This document shows positions 13,510 through 20,211 of a stretch of DNA of 40,352 nucleotides, piece after piece (position 1 is the stretch's first letter; each line of letters opens with the position of its first letter). The notes under the pieces were generated by a model, which ran no database searches, was not told the origin of the DNA, and saw nothing but the letters and a program-made list of their open reading frames with translations. A program made the translations under genes and the position numbers. This DNA comes from a virus. The stretch spans positions 1 to 40,352 of the IMG/VR virus record IMGVR_UViG_3300014720_000065, one strand, 5' to 3'.

Positions 13510-13556
13510 CCATTTTTTTACTGAGCTAAGACCCTTGCTGCAAAAGGGTTGTAGGG

Positions 13557-13641
13557 TGGTAGGACCGACCGGAATCGAACCGGTATGCATTTCAGCGAGG
13601 GATTTTAAGTCCCTTGTGTCTACCTATTTCACCACGGTCCC
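13557..13641 (-). tRNA. tRNA-Leu(UAA)
   Basis: Minus strand. Acceptor stem GGGACCG/CGGTCCT, discriminator A and an encoded CCA (13559-13557). Anticodon loop CTTAAAA gives UAA. A long variable arm fits leucine; T-loop GGTTCGATTCC. Reads UUA codons. Confidence 0.93.
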
Positions 13642-13661
13642 ACATGCTGCTGTTACGTATG

Positions 13662-13737
13662 TGGCCCGCCCTGCAGGAATCGAACCTGCGGCCCACAGCT
13701 TAGAAGGCTGTTGCTCTATCCCCTGAGCTAAGGGCGG
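13662..13737 (-). tRNA. tRNA-Arg(UCU)
   Basis: Acceptor CCGCCCT/AGGGCGG, discriminator G, encoded CCA. Anticodon stem ACAGC/GCTGT with loop CTTCTAA gives UCU. D-loop AGCTCAGGGGATAGAGC, T-loop GGTTCGATTCC. Reads AGA (and AGG). Confidence 0.94.
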
Positions 13738-13742
13738 ATTTA

Positions 13743-13819
13743 TGGTGGGCCCCCCGGGACTTGAACCCGGACTCAACGGATTATGAGTCCGCTGCTTTAA
13801 CCAATTAAGCTAAAGGCCC
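13743..13819 (-). tRNA. tRNA with CAU anticodon (Ile-lysidine or elongator Met)
   Basis: Acceptor GGGCCTT/GGGGCCC with two G-U pairs, discriminator A, encoded CCA, anticodon loop CTCATAA. CAU could be Met, or Ile if C34 becomes lysidine. The GGACTCATAATCC arm resembles bacterial tRNA-Ile2, and heavy ATA use in the tail-fibre genes favours Ile; not settled. Confidence 0.9.
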
Positions 13820-13833
13820 TATAACTAGTGTTG

Positions 13834-14097
13834 TCAATCCTTGTCAGTGTGTGGCTGCGTGACTTCTGGATTCCACGCTGCTACCATCCTGTGCAGGGGT
13901 TCCATGTGTTCCTGGAACACCGAGGGCGCAGCTTCAGCAGCACGTTGTAGATCCCAGTCTGTGGGATAGTGTCTAAGAATGCTGCGAGCCTCTTCGCGCA
14001 CTGAGCTGGGCACACGTGGATATTCACCCGAGGCTAGCCGCTGCAAGAAATCCCCTGCATAATTAACCGCTCTATATCGTTCATCTGGTAATGTCAA
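13834..14097 (-). CDS. BPSL0761-family protein, TTG start
   Basis: 87 residues reading MTLPDERYRAVNYAGDF, then PRVPSSVREEARSILRHYP, matching the small BPSL0761 family of unknown function in proteobacteria and phages. A TTG at 14097 is chosen because AAGGAGC precedes it and the protein then begins at the family's usual N-terminus. An in-frame ATG at 14133 lies exactly where transcription should begin (6 bp after the -10). Confidence 0.75.
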   Translation of the reverse strand: MTLPDERYRAVNYAGDFLQRLASGEYPRVPSSVREEARSILRHYPTDWDLQRAAEAAPSVFQEHMEPLHRMVAAWNPEVTQPHTDKD

Positions 14098-14139
14098 CTC
14101 TCTGCTCCTTGCTAGTGCCAGTTTCTCAAGCATGTATAT

Positions 14140-14168
14140 ATTATATGATCAAACAGAGATCCTGTCAA
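14140..14168 (-). promoter_or_regulatory. sigma70-type promoter (TTGACA-17-TATAAT)
   Basis: Full consensus; -35 at 14168-14163, -10 at 14145-14140. Gives a leader of about 36 nt before the TTG start at 14097. Confidence 0.87.
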
Positions 14169-14171
14169 CCG

Positions 14172-14357
14172 CTATTTGGATCTTAGATACTGTTGGGGCA
14201 CACGATAGTTCCATTTCTGCAACCAATAGTAGACACGGGCTGATATGCCTTGATTGGCTAGATCTAGGAACTCTGCGGCCACGGATCTGCTGGTAGTGCT
14301 GATCATGAGGCCGCCTCTGTGGTCATAGACCCTATAGGTATACTGTAGATCTATCAT
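14172..14357 (-). CDS. Hypothetical small protein
   Basis: 61 residues beginning MIDLQYTYRVYDHRGG, mixed beta/alpha. The start is uncertain: no clear ribosome site precedes the ATG at 14357, and an in-frame ATG at 14381 is possible. Last gene of the tiny-gene cluster. Confidence 0.55.
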   Translation of the reverse strand: MIDLQYTYRVYDHRGGLMISTTSRSVAAEFLDLANQGISARVYYWLQKWNYRVPQQYLRSK

Positions 14358-14401
14358 CGTCGCTATACAGTAAGGAGCCATGGATAGTCTAGCAGCGGGG
14401 C

Positions 14402-14554
14402 CTATAGCCAAAAAACGGTAGTGATCAGACTGAGCATGGTGATCAAGATCATACTGCGATCATCATGATCCCTGCTGGTGATGAATTCTGCGCCCAATAT
14501 GATCAACCATGGCAACAGTATGGCAGCTATGATCACGGTGTTGACAGCAGACAT
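14402..14554 (-). CDS. Small membrane protein
   Basis: 50 residues with two hydrophobic segments (VIIAAILLPWLIILG and MILITMLSLITTVFWL) around a charged turn (SRDHDDRS): a hairpin membrane protein of holin-like size. Strong AGGAGCGATCT site. The coding DNA is extremely rich in GATC because of ATC codons following G. Confidence 0.65.
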   Translation of the reverse strand: MSAVNTVIIAAILLPWLIILGAEFITSRDHDDRSMILITMLSLITTVFWL

Positions 14555-14563
14555 AGATCGCTC

Positions 14564-14665
14564 CTATACTGTATATATCATGATAGCTACCATAGATAGG
14601 ATCACGCACAGCGGGGCCACTGTACGAAACCCCGGGAATGGTGGCGACCCAGTGGTTTCTATCAT
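14564..14665 (-). CDS. Hypothetical 33-residue membrane peptide
   Basis: N-terminal MIETTGSPPFPG followed by one transmembrane segment (VAPLCVILSMVAIMIYTV). GTGGAAATC precedes the ATG, a modest ribosome site. Its stop lies 9 bp before the next start. Part of the tiny membrane-protein run. Confidence 0.45.
   Translation of the reverse strand: MIETTGSPPFPGFRTVAPLCVILSMVAIMIYTV
14601..14618. repeat. 18-bp repeat, copy 1
   Basis: ATCACGCACAGCGGGGCC, identical to 14852-14869. The core TAGCAGCGGGGCCT variant occurs at 14390-14403 and 6582-6595. Confidence 0.6.
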
Positions 14666-14715
14666 GATTTCCACAGTGGAGCTAGAGTCGAGGTCGGTGG
14701 TTTGAGAGGCTAAGC

Positions 14716-14856
14716 TCAAATAGTCACACAATTCCACACTTTGTCACACAGAACCACACAAATCTGCACTCTATCTCGCCCCCGGGCCTGCGCAGCGGCC
14801 TCTACACGCTGGTCAGGCCACAGTAAATCACACTTACTGAATAATATTTCAATCAC
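14716..14856 (-). CDS. Possible 46-residue protein, GTG start
   Basis: The frame opens with GTG overlapping the previous stop by 8 bp and ends at 14716. It contains a basic stretch (AAAQARGRDRVQ) and a hydrophobic end (ICVVLCDKVWNCVTI). There is no ribosome site, so translation would depend on coupling. It is the only candidate filling the 180-bp gap, and is weakly supported. Confidence 0.3.
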   Translation of the reverse strand: MIEILFSKCDLLWPDQRVEAAAQARGRDRVQICVVLCDKVWNCVTI

Positions 14857-15007
14857 GCACAGCGGGGCCGCTGGCGTTTTCACAGTCTTCTGCCCATACA
14901 TACAACAATAAGAATGTGGGCATCAACAAGATCCACATCCACAGATCACCCTGTCGCATCGTGTACACAAGACTGATCCAGTATATCCCAAATATCAGCC
15001 ATTTCAT
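14849..15007 (-). CDS. Small membrane protein
   Basis: 52 residues, with hydrophobic WLIFGIYWISLVY and WMWILLMPTFLLLYVW separated by MRQGDL, and the tail CENASGPAVRD. Start after AGGAGAGAACT; ATGA overlap with the upstream gene. Too short for the usual gene callers. Confidence 0.6.
   Translation of the reverse strand: MKWLIFGIYWISLVYTMRQGDLWMWILLMPTFLLLYVWAEDCENASGPAVRD
14852..14869. repeat. 18-bp repeat, copy 2
   Basis: Identical to 14601-14618. Here CAGCGG/CCGCTG can also form a hairpin, and the repeat encodes SGPAVRD at the end of the gene at 14849-15007. Confidence 0.6.
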
Positions 15008-15171
15008 AGTTCTCTCCTACGACACTCTGAAACCAGCTTGCTTTTAACTATGTCAAAGCGTCTCTGCCATAACTGTTGATTATCTCTACACTCACGTTCT
15101 GTGCTGTACACACTGTGCTCTACCGAGTTCTCAGGATACTGCAACCAAAATACCAAGACCCACAGCATCAT
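15004..15171 (-). CDS. Small exported protein with paired cysteines, copy C
   Basis: 55 residues: hydrophobic N-terminus MMLWVLVFWLQ, then Cys28 and Cys50 in a charged helix-like region. Third of three adjacent genes with the same plan (signal-like start, two Cys 18-21 residues apart, basic tail). AAGGAT site before the ATG pair at 15171; ATGA overlaps on both sides. Probably periplasmic and disulphide-bonded; role unknown. Confidence 0.6.
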   Translation of the reverse strand: MMLWVLVFWLQYPENSVEHSVYSTERECRDNQQLWQRRFDIVKSKLVSECRRREL

Positions 15172-15353
15172 CTGGGTATCCTTACGCAACGTGCAGCAGT
15201 TCGGAACTTGTCGACTTTGAACTCCCGCTGCACACGATCTCTCTGCTGCTGGCACTGCTCCAGTGTGGTCATCGGCAGTTGCAGCAGACCTCTGCTCTGT
15301 TCTATGTTGCCCACGGGCTCAGTCATAGCCATACTTATCAGCAGCATCCACAT
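15168..15353 (-). CDS. Small exported protein with paired cysteines, copy B
   Basis: 61 residues: MWMLLISMAMTEP start, then TTLEQCQQQRDRVQREFKVD with Cys34 and a second Cys56 near the basic C-terminus. AAAGGAGTG site. Same layout as the neighbours on both sides, but sequence identity is low, so common origin is likely but not proven. Confidence 0.62.
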   Translation of the reverse strand: MWMLLISMAMTEPVGNIEQSRGLLQLPMTTLEQCQQQRDRVQREFKVDKFRTAARCVRIPR

Positions 15354-15354
15354 G

Positions 15355-15516
15355 TTATTTCACTCCTTTACTTAGACACAGTACTTGAAACTCTCGGATT
15401 TCGGGCTGTATCCATCTAGCTCTGGCCTGCCAGCAGTCTTCATAGTTTCTGTATTCTTTCGTGTACACATTCACAGTCTGGCTGGCTAACCATAACTGTA
15501 CACTCAGCAGCCACAT
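15355..15516 (-). CDS. Small exported protein with paired cysteines, copy A
   Basis: 53 residues: MWLLSVQLWLASQT signal-like start, EYRNYEDCWQARARW with Cys28, second Cys47. The start overlaps the upstream TAA as TAATG. Belongs to the tandem trio 15004-15516. Confidence 0.6.
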   Translation of the reverse strand: MWLLSVQLWLASQTVNVYTKEYRNYEDCWQARARWIQPEIREFQVLCLSKGVK

Positions 15517-15746
15517 TACTTCACACCCCGCTTGTTAGCAGTTTCCTGCATGCCTGCCTGTATCATCTTTTTAAACATCAACACCACACGTGATTTTTCT
15601 TTTTCACTGAGTATCTTTACCAGGGCCAGTTTATCATCATAGCTCTTGGCATCGTCCAGGAATCCTTCTGGCACGGTTAACCGAGATTTTTTCTTCTTTT
15701 TCAAATCGGCTTTGAAACGGTCCAAATCTGATTTATCCGTCATCAT
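15516..15746 (-). CDS. Hypothetical basic protein
   Basis: 76 residues, Lys-rich (FKADLKKKKKSRLTVPEGFLDD, helices after). GAGACG precedes the ATG pair at 15746; it overlaps the upstream gene by 14 bp. No family recognised. Confidence 0.62.
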   Translation of the reverse strand: MMTDKSDLDRFKADLKKKKKSRLTVPEGFLDDAKSYDDKLALVKILSEKEKSRVVLMFKKMIQAGMQETANKRGVK

Positions 15747-15843
15747 CGTCTCTTTGGGTTATCCATATTACCGTGCGGATCATGATCACGCCCAACACTA
15801 GCGTATTCAATGCAGCACACAGACCTGTGATAAACTGTATCAT
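15733..15843 (-). CDS. Small membrane protein
   Basis: 36 residues: one long hydrophobic segment (ITGLCAALNTLVLGVIMIRT) and a short acidic tail (QRDDDDG). The ATG at 15843 lies four bases after a GATAAATA element, so it would be close to leaderless. A longer frame to 15984 (83 residues) is possible but would overlap the opposite late promoter. First gene of the tiny-gene run. Confidence 0.5.
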   Translation of the reverse strand: MIQFITGLCAALNTLVLGVIMIRTVIWITQRDDDDG

Positions 15844-15847
15844 CGAA

Positions 15848-15855
15848 TATTTATC
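15848..15855 (-). promoter_or_regulatory. T4-type late promoter element (GATAAATA)
   Basis: Minus strand GATAAATA, one base from the T4 late consensus TATAAATA, just upstream of the tiny-gene run 15843-14172. Divergent from the tail-fibre late element at 15961. Confidence 0.5.
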
Positions 15856-15960
15856 CGGGATTCTGCTGCACAATTTTTTATCGCTACCGCTCTGCTTCGC
15901 AGTGAAAATTTTGCGTGCCTTCGGCGGCCTAAGATCTTCTCTGACCTTTTGACAAAATCC

Positions 15961-15968
15961 CATAAATA
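15961..15968 (+). promoter_or_regulatory. T4-type late promoter element (CATAAATA)
   Basis: CATAAATA 21 bp before the tail-fibre ATG at 15990, with AGAGATC between. Fits a late virion gene. Confidence 0.6.
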
Positions 15969-15989
15969 AAGGGTCAGAGATCAAAATTC

Positions 15990-18107
15990 ATGATACCATT
16001 AAAAATACTAAGAATCACACCCAGAGATTCCGATTTCCTGGAGGGCAGAACAGGAGCTCGCGGAGAGATCTACTACGATGAAGGCACACATGCCCTGAGG
16101 CTCTATGATGGAGTTCTGGAGGGGGGACGCAGCCTCATGCGAGCAGATCTCAGCAACAGCGAAGTTCCAGTGGTCAAGTTCTTTTCTGGAGACACAGCAC
16201 CACTGAGTCCCGCTGTGGGAGATCTTTGGTTCAATACCAACAACGGCAGTCTGTACATACGCTGGAACGATGGCAACAGCACACAATGGATACAGCCCCA
16301 GAGTCCCACTGTGAGTGCGGGTGGAGGGGGCGGATCGGGTGGGGTGCAGTCAGGATCAGCGGGCCGCATAGCCTACTACCCTGCCACGGGCACAGAAGTC
16401 AACGATCTCAATCAGCTGTCGTGGAACTCGGGCACTGATACACTGAGCCTCACGGGCCAGATCACTGTCAGCGGACAAAAGAACTACATCAGGTTCCATT
16501 GGGATACCCTGGCGGATCTCAACTCACAGGCTCCCGCAGCCACATGGCATGGCATGGTAGCACACGTACACGACACAGGACGACTGTACTATGCACATGC
16601 GGGATCATGGATACCCGTGGCCTTAGAATCAGAACTGCCGGATCTTGGCAGCATAGAGTTCGCGGCCACTGCGATCAGCACCGCAGACAGCTCAGCCATA
16701 GAATTCACTGGACCAGTGATATTTGACAGCGACATCACCGTGGGCAACGACATCATATTCCCCGATGGTACTAGGCTGTTTTCAGCTACGGGAGTACAGG
16801 GACCTCCAGGGCCACAGGGTCCATCGGGCGCCACAGGCGCAGGCACAGGTGATGTGGTCAGTGCGGGTGGGAGCTATGTAGACAACAGCTTGGTTCGCTA
16901 TGACGGAACCACGGGCACTATCATACAGACCAGCACTGCCACACTGACAGATGGAGGTCTGCTCACAGCCACGAACTTCTCAGGGGGTGGCGCAGCCATA
17001 ACAGCCCTGAATGCTGCCAATCTAGGATCAGGTACCATACCCGATGCACGTTTTCCTGCCACCCTGCCTGCAGTAAGCGGAGCAAATCTCACAGCATTAC
17101 CTGCAACACTGCCCGCGGCTAGCGGAGTCAATCTCACTGCTTTAAACGCAACACAATTAACATCGGGTACTGTTCCTGTGTTAAGATTGGGTGCGTCTGG
17201 CACTAGAGATGCTACTACTTATCTCAGGGGAGACAATACGTGGGCCGCGGTCAGCGTGGGAGCCAGTGCGCTGGATGATCTCACTGATGTGATCATCTCT
17301 GCACCTTCGCTGAATCAAGTGTTGAAATATAACGGCACCAATTGGGTCAATGACACAGATGCCACAGGCGCGGGGGTGGCCAGCAACAGTTTTGAAACCA
17401 TAGCGGTAGCTGGGCAAAGCTCAGTGGTAGCTGACAGCGGCACTGATACGCTGACCCTGGTAGCAGGCACTAACATAACCATAACCACCAATGCCAGCAC
17501 TGACACCATAACCATCAACGCTTCGGGAGGCAGTTCTAACAGTTTTGAAACCATAGCGGTAGCTGGGCAAAGCTCAGTGGTAGCTGACAGCGGCACTGAT
17601 ACATTAACACTGTCAGCGGGTACCGGCATCACTATCACTACCAATGCCAGCACTGACACCATAACCATAACCAACAGTGTCAGCGCATTCACTGGTCTTA
17701 CAGATGTGGCCAATACTACCATGACCATAGATCAGGCCTATCTGCCAGCCATAACCAGATTGACTGTGTCCAACAATGCCAGCAGCTCATACAGCTTTGA
17801 TCAGTATGGTGCGCTGACCAACCCCACTGTCTATGCTATCAGCGGAACTACCATAGCTTTCAATCTCACTGCCATCGCAGGTCATCCATTTTTGATACAG
17901 ACCAGCGGAGGTTCTAACTACAACACGGGTCTGGTGCATGTCAGCACCAATGGCACGGTACAGACAGGATCTTTGGCCCAGGGCCAGACCAGCGGTACAC
18001 TGTATTGGAAGATACCTTATAATACCACAGGCAGCTATAGATATCAGTGTTCTATACACGGTGGCATGCAGGGTACAATCAGCATCAAAGACATAGCCAC
18101 GATCTAA
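15990..18107 (+). CDS. Tail fibre protein with collagen-like segment and C-terminal cupredoxin-like domain
   Basis: 705 residues. The N-terminal virion-attachment-like domain has GARGEIYYDEGTHALRLYDG. A Gly-rich linker follows, then a short collagen-like GPPGPQGPSGATG, many Ala/Thr/Ser-rich beta repeats, and a 51-residue tandem repeat (17385-17690). The last ~80 residues resemble a cupredoxin: His632 (AGHPF) and Cys687, His690, Met693 in YQCSIHGGMQG, the ligand order and C-x2-H-x2-M spacing of an amicyanin-type copper site. A late element lies upstream, and a second fibre gene follows 10 bp downstream. Receptor-binding role inferred from the architecture. Confidence 0.85.
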   Translation: MIPLKILRITPRDSDFLEGRTGARGEIYYDEGTHALRLYDGVLEGGRSLMRADLSNSEVPVVKFFSGDTAPLSPAVGDLWFNTNNGSLYIRWNDGNSTQWIQPQSPTVSAGGGGGSGGVQSGSAGRIAYYPATGTEVNDLNQLSWNSGTDTLSLTGQITVSGQKNYIRFHWDTLADLNSQAPAATWHGMVAHVHDTGRLYYAHAGSWIPVALESELPDLGSIEFAATAISTADSSAIEFTGPVIFDSDITVGNDIIFPDGTRLFSATGVQGPPGPQGPSGATGAGTGDVVSAGGSYVDNSLVRYDGTTGTIIQTSTATLTDGGLLTATNFSGGGAAITALNAANLGSGTIPDARFPATLPAVSGANLTALPATLPAASGVNLTALNATQLTSGTVPVLRLGASGTRDATTYLRGDNTWAAVSVGASALDDLTDVIISAPSLNQVLKYNGTNWVNDTDATGAGVASNSFETIAVAGQSSVVADSGTDTLTLVAGTNITITTNASTDTITINASGGSSNSFETIAVAGQSSVVADSGTDTLTLSAGTGITITTNASTDTITITNSVSAFTGLTDVANTTMTIDQAYLPAITRLTVSNNASSSYSFDQYGALTNPTVYAISGTTIAFNLTAIAGHPFLIQTSGGSNYNTGLVHVSTNGTVQTGSLAQGQTSGTLYWKIPYNTTGSYRYQCSIHGGMQGTISIKDIATI
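17385..17690 (+). repeat. 153-bp tandem repeat within the tail fibre
   Basis: Two copies offset by 153 bp (51 codons), both starting NSFETIAVAGQSSVVADSG. The first ~65 bases of each are identical at DNA level and the rest diverge mildly, suggesting recent duplication or conversion. Confidence 0.8.
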
Positions 18108-18117
18108 AGGATAGAAA

Positions 18118-18549
18118 ATGCCACTGAATTTCCCCAATAATCCCACAGCCAATGTAACAACATATACGTCGGGCAGTACCACATGGCTATGGACAGGGCT
18201 GGCCTGGGAAGCACAGCCAGCTAGTATAACCGCGACCACAGTGGGTTTGGAAAATGTTACCAATGAAAGCAAAGCTACCATGTTCGCTAACCCCACATTC
18301 ACTGGCACGGTCAGTGGCATCACATCAGCCATGGTGGGACTGGGTAATGTTACCAATGAAAGCAAAGCCACTATGTTCACCAGTCCTACATTCACTGGTC
18401 CTGTACAATTAGCTGTTTATGCCACTACCATAGCAAGAGATACAGCAATTCCCAGCCCGACTCCAGGTATGATGATTTACGTGACTGGAACAGGAATGCA
18501 AGTCCGTGGTGCTACAAGCTGGAACACCATTGCCGGATCTAGTTCCTAA
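18118..18549 (+). CDS. Short tail fibre / adhesin protein
   Basis: 143 residues. Two copies of a VGLxNVTNESKATMF...PTFTG motif, a common tail-fibre shaft repeat, then a C-terminal cap (PTPGMMIYVTGTGMQVRG). AAAGGATAGAAA precedes the ATG. Cotranscribed with the large fibre gene; may be an accessory fibre tip. Confidence 0.8.
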   Translation: MPLNFPNNPTANVTTYTSGSTTWLWTGLAWEAQPASITATTVGLENVTNESKATMFANPTFTGTVSGITSAMVGLGNVTNESKATMFTSPTFTGPVQLAVYATTIARDTAIPSPTPGMMIYVTGTGMQVRGATSWNTIAGSSS

Positions 18550-18577
18550 TGATATTCCAGGGTAAGACCGTGATTGA

Positions 18578-18585
18578 ATTAAATA
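18578..18585 (+). promoter_or_regulatory. T4-type late promoter-like element (ATTAAATA)
   Basis: ATTAAATA five bases before the lipoprotein ATG at 18591. If used like a T4 late promoter, transcription would begin at that ATG. Confidence 0.4.
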
Positions 18586-18590
18586 CTTTC

Positions 18591-18980
18591 ATGAAACGAA
18601 TCATACTTTTATTTTCATTGGTTTTATTAACTGGTTGTACTACCGTACAGAATTGGATTCCTAGCTTTTGGGATGATAATCAAAGTGCTAGAATCATTGA
18701 TGTTAGATTACGAATAGATAGATTAGACTGCAAATCTGAACAATTACCTCAGATCAAAGAAATACGTGATGATCTGCGTTGGTTTCAACTGTATTCAGAA
18801 AGCAAAGGTAAACTACAGAAAGATGTACTGAGATTAATAGGTCCTATGCAAGAAACAGTAGAAGACATGTTTAAACGAAACTCAGAAGGCAAAGGTTCGG
18901 CTACCTATTGCGAACTTAAAAAGAAAATCATGCAACAACAGGCTGATAGAGCAGCTGCCGGTATACTAGGGAGATGGTAA
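18591..18980 (+). CDS. Outer-membrane-type lipoprotein
   Basis: 129 residues. MKRIILLFSLVLLTGC is a classic lipoprotein signal with lipobox LLTGC (Cys16). The mature part is charged and helical (about DVRLRIDRLDC to KKKIMQQQADR), with further Cys. The ATG at 18591 is preferred to 18549 because the signal peptide then begins correctly. Possibly a spanin-type or superinfection-exclusion lipoprotein; no partner gene is identified. Confidence 0.75.
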   Translation: MKRIILLFSLVLLTGCTTVQNWIPSFWDDNQSARIIDVRLRIDRLDCKSEQLPQIKEIRDDLRWFQLYSESKGKLQKDVLRLIGPMQETVEDMFKRNSEGKGSATYCELKKKIMQQQADRAAAGILGRW

Positions 18981-18982
18981 GA

Positions 18983-19213
18983 ATGGAACAATTACAAGCA
19001 TTAAGTACCTGTGGACGCCCGTGGGCTGAACAACGTGCTCAGATGGCTTTGGCAATCATGGAGCAGTATCAGGGCGGTGGACTAGACGAAAGCGAATATC
19101 AAGAGCTGATGAGAGATCTAATACGTTCAGACAGACTGAATGAAGAAGCAGATGATATTGATATTAAAAATATTCTTGTTAGCTGCATCATGATAGGAGC
19201 TAAATTAGCTTAA
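18983..19213 (+). CDS. Conserved phage hypothetical protein
   Basis: 76 residues: TCGRPWAEQRAQMALAIMEQ, then ESEYQELMRDLIRSDRLNEEADDIDIK. This arrangement is seen in small proteins of T4-like marine phages with no known role. The ATG at 18983 is used, with AGGGAG at good spacing; the ATG at 18974 is too close to it. Confidence 0.68.
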   Translation: MEQLQALSTCGRPWAEQRAQMALAIMEQYQGGGLDESEYQELMRDLIRSDRLNEEADDIDIKNILVSCIMIGAKLA

Positions 19214-19251
19214 TTGCATGCCACCAGTAGTACAATGAAAGACTATGATGA

Positions 19252-20181
19252 TTAAGACCAGTGTCCTGTAGATTTTTTTGATTGTTGTTCAACTACTTCC
19301 CATATCTTATCTGCCAAGTCTTCGGTACCATCATAGTGATGCCATTTGATAGTAAACCAATAATGTTGACTTTCGGACAAATGATTTGAAAGTCCCTCCC
19401 AATAGAAATCTTCAAAATCCCATGCTATACATATATTTTGTATACTATTGATATTACCTTCTTCTGGAAGAATATCTTGATGATTGTTATGTTGTTGCCA
19501 TAGATCATATAACATAAATTCACTGAAGTTTTTATTATTGGTAGGTTCGAGTTTTTTGTTTTCCTTAGTACCTTCATTTTTAAATTCGTAAAATCGCTCT
19601 ATGTCATTCAGCAGGTCAGGAATTCCTCCCCAAAATTGCAAAAGTTCACGAACATGTTTTGGCTCCCAGGCTACAGGAGGCATGAGATTTCGAAACAGTT
19701 TACTTGAATTAATACCTTTCTGTTTACATAATATTTCTGTACTAAGAAAGTGTTCGCAATCTTTTTTTATTTCCGTGCGTAAAGGCATTCTATGCATTAA
19801 TGGGTGCCAGGGTTTGACTAACCAATTTTTGCTGTCTAGGATCACGACAAAATCTCGATCAATTTCGTGGGCGAGCCAAAGTTTAAAGAATTGTTGTCTC
19901 CAATATCCGGGATATTGATTTATCAGATCGGAATGCGTAAGATCCGTTTGATCTAAAACATGGACACGTAATTTTCCTGTACCAAGAGGCTGGATATACC
20001 TTTCGTACCAGGTATGCCAACTGGTAGTATCTCGCTCATTTACAAAGATCCACCAATCTGTTGGAAGACACAATGCGATCATGCTGCGATATTGACGTTC
20101 AAAACACCAGCGATCCCTATTACAGGTTATTGTAAACACACCGTGAGAAGGAACGGGTAAAGCAACAGCAGTTTTTAACAT
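19252..20181 (-). CDS. Glycosyltransferase-like protein (DUF6492 type)
   Basis: 309 residues. YWRQQFFKLWLAHEIDRDFV followed by VILDSKNWLVKPWH resembles the acceptor/Asp region of DUF6492-type glycosyltransferase-like proteins; a clear DxD is not seen. The ATG at 20181 lies four bases after TATAAATA on the minus strand. Divergent from 20212 with only 30 bp between starts. Could modify virion or host surface glycans; moderate certainty. Confidence 0.5.
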   Translation of the reverse strand: MLKTAVALPVPSHGVFTITCNRDRWCFERQYRSMIALCLPTDWWIFVNERDTTSWHTWYERYIQPLGTGKLRVHVLDQTDLTHSDLINQYPGYWRQQFFKLWLAHEIDRDFVVILDSKNWLVKPWHPLMHRMPLRTEIKKDCEHFLSTEILCKQKGINSSKLFRNLMPPVAWEPKHVRELLQFWGGIPDLLNDIERFYEFKNEGTKENKKLEPTNNKNFSEFMLYDLWQQHNNHQDILPEEGNINSIQNICIAWDFEDFYWEGLSNHLSESQHYWFTIKWHHYDGTEDLADKIWEVVEQQSKKSTGHWS

Positions 20182-20185
20182 GATT

Positions 20186-20193
20186 TATTTATA
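20186..20193 (-). promoter_or_regulatory. T4-type late promoter element (TATAAATA)
   Basis: Exact T4 late consensus on the minus strand, four bases before the ATG at 20181. Confidence 0.6.
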
Positions 20194-20196
20194 ACC

Positions 20197-20204
20197 GATA
20201 AATA
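20197..20204 (+). promoter_or_regulatory. T4-type late promoter element (GATAAATA)
   Basis: GATAAATA seven bases before the ATG at 20212, back to back with the minus element at 20186. The flanking ACCGATAAATATTTGA is repeated exactly at 28382-28397. Confidence 0.6.
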
Positions 20205-20211
20205 TTTGACT

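Noticed and set aside
14098-14133. ATG at 14133 as start of the BPSL0761-like gene
   Set aside because: It coincides with the expected transcription start and adds 12 residues not expected for the family; the TTG at 14097 has a proper ribosome site.
17385-17690. Diversity-generating retroelement target in the tail fibre
   Set aside because: No reverse transcriptase or template repeat is visible in the window, and the divergence between repeats is not A-specific.
16103-18395. Several minus-strand frames opposite the tail fibres
   Set aside because: Shadows of Ala/Thr-rich coding; Val/Pro-rich products without features.
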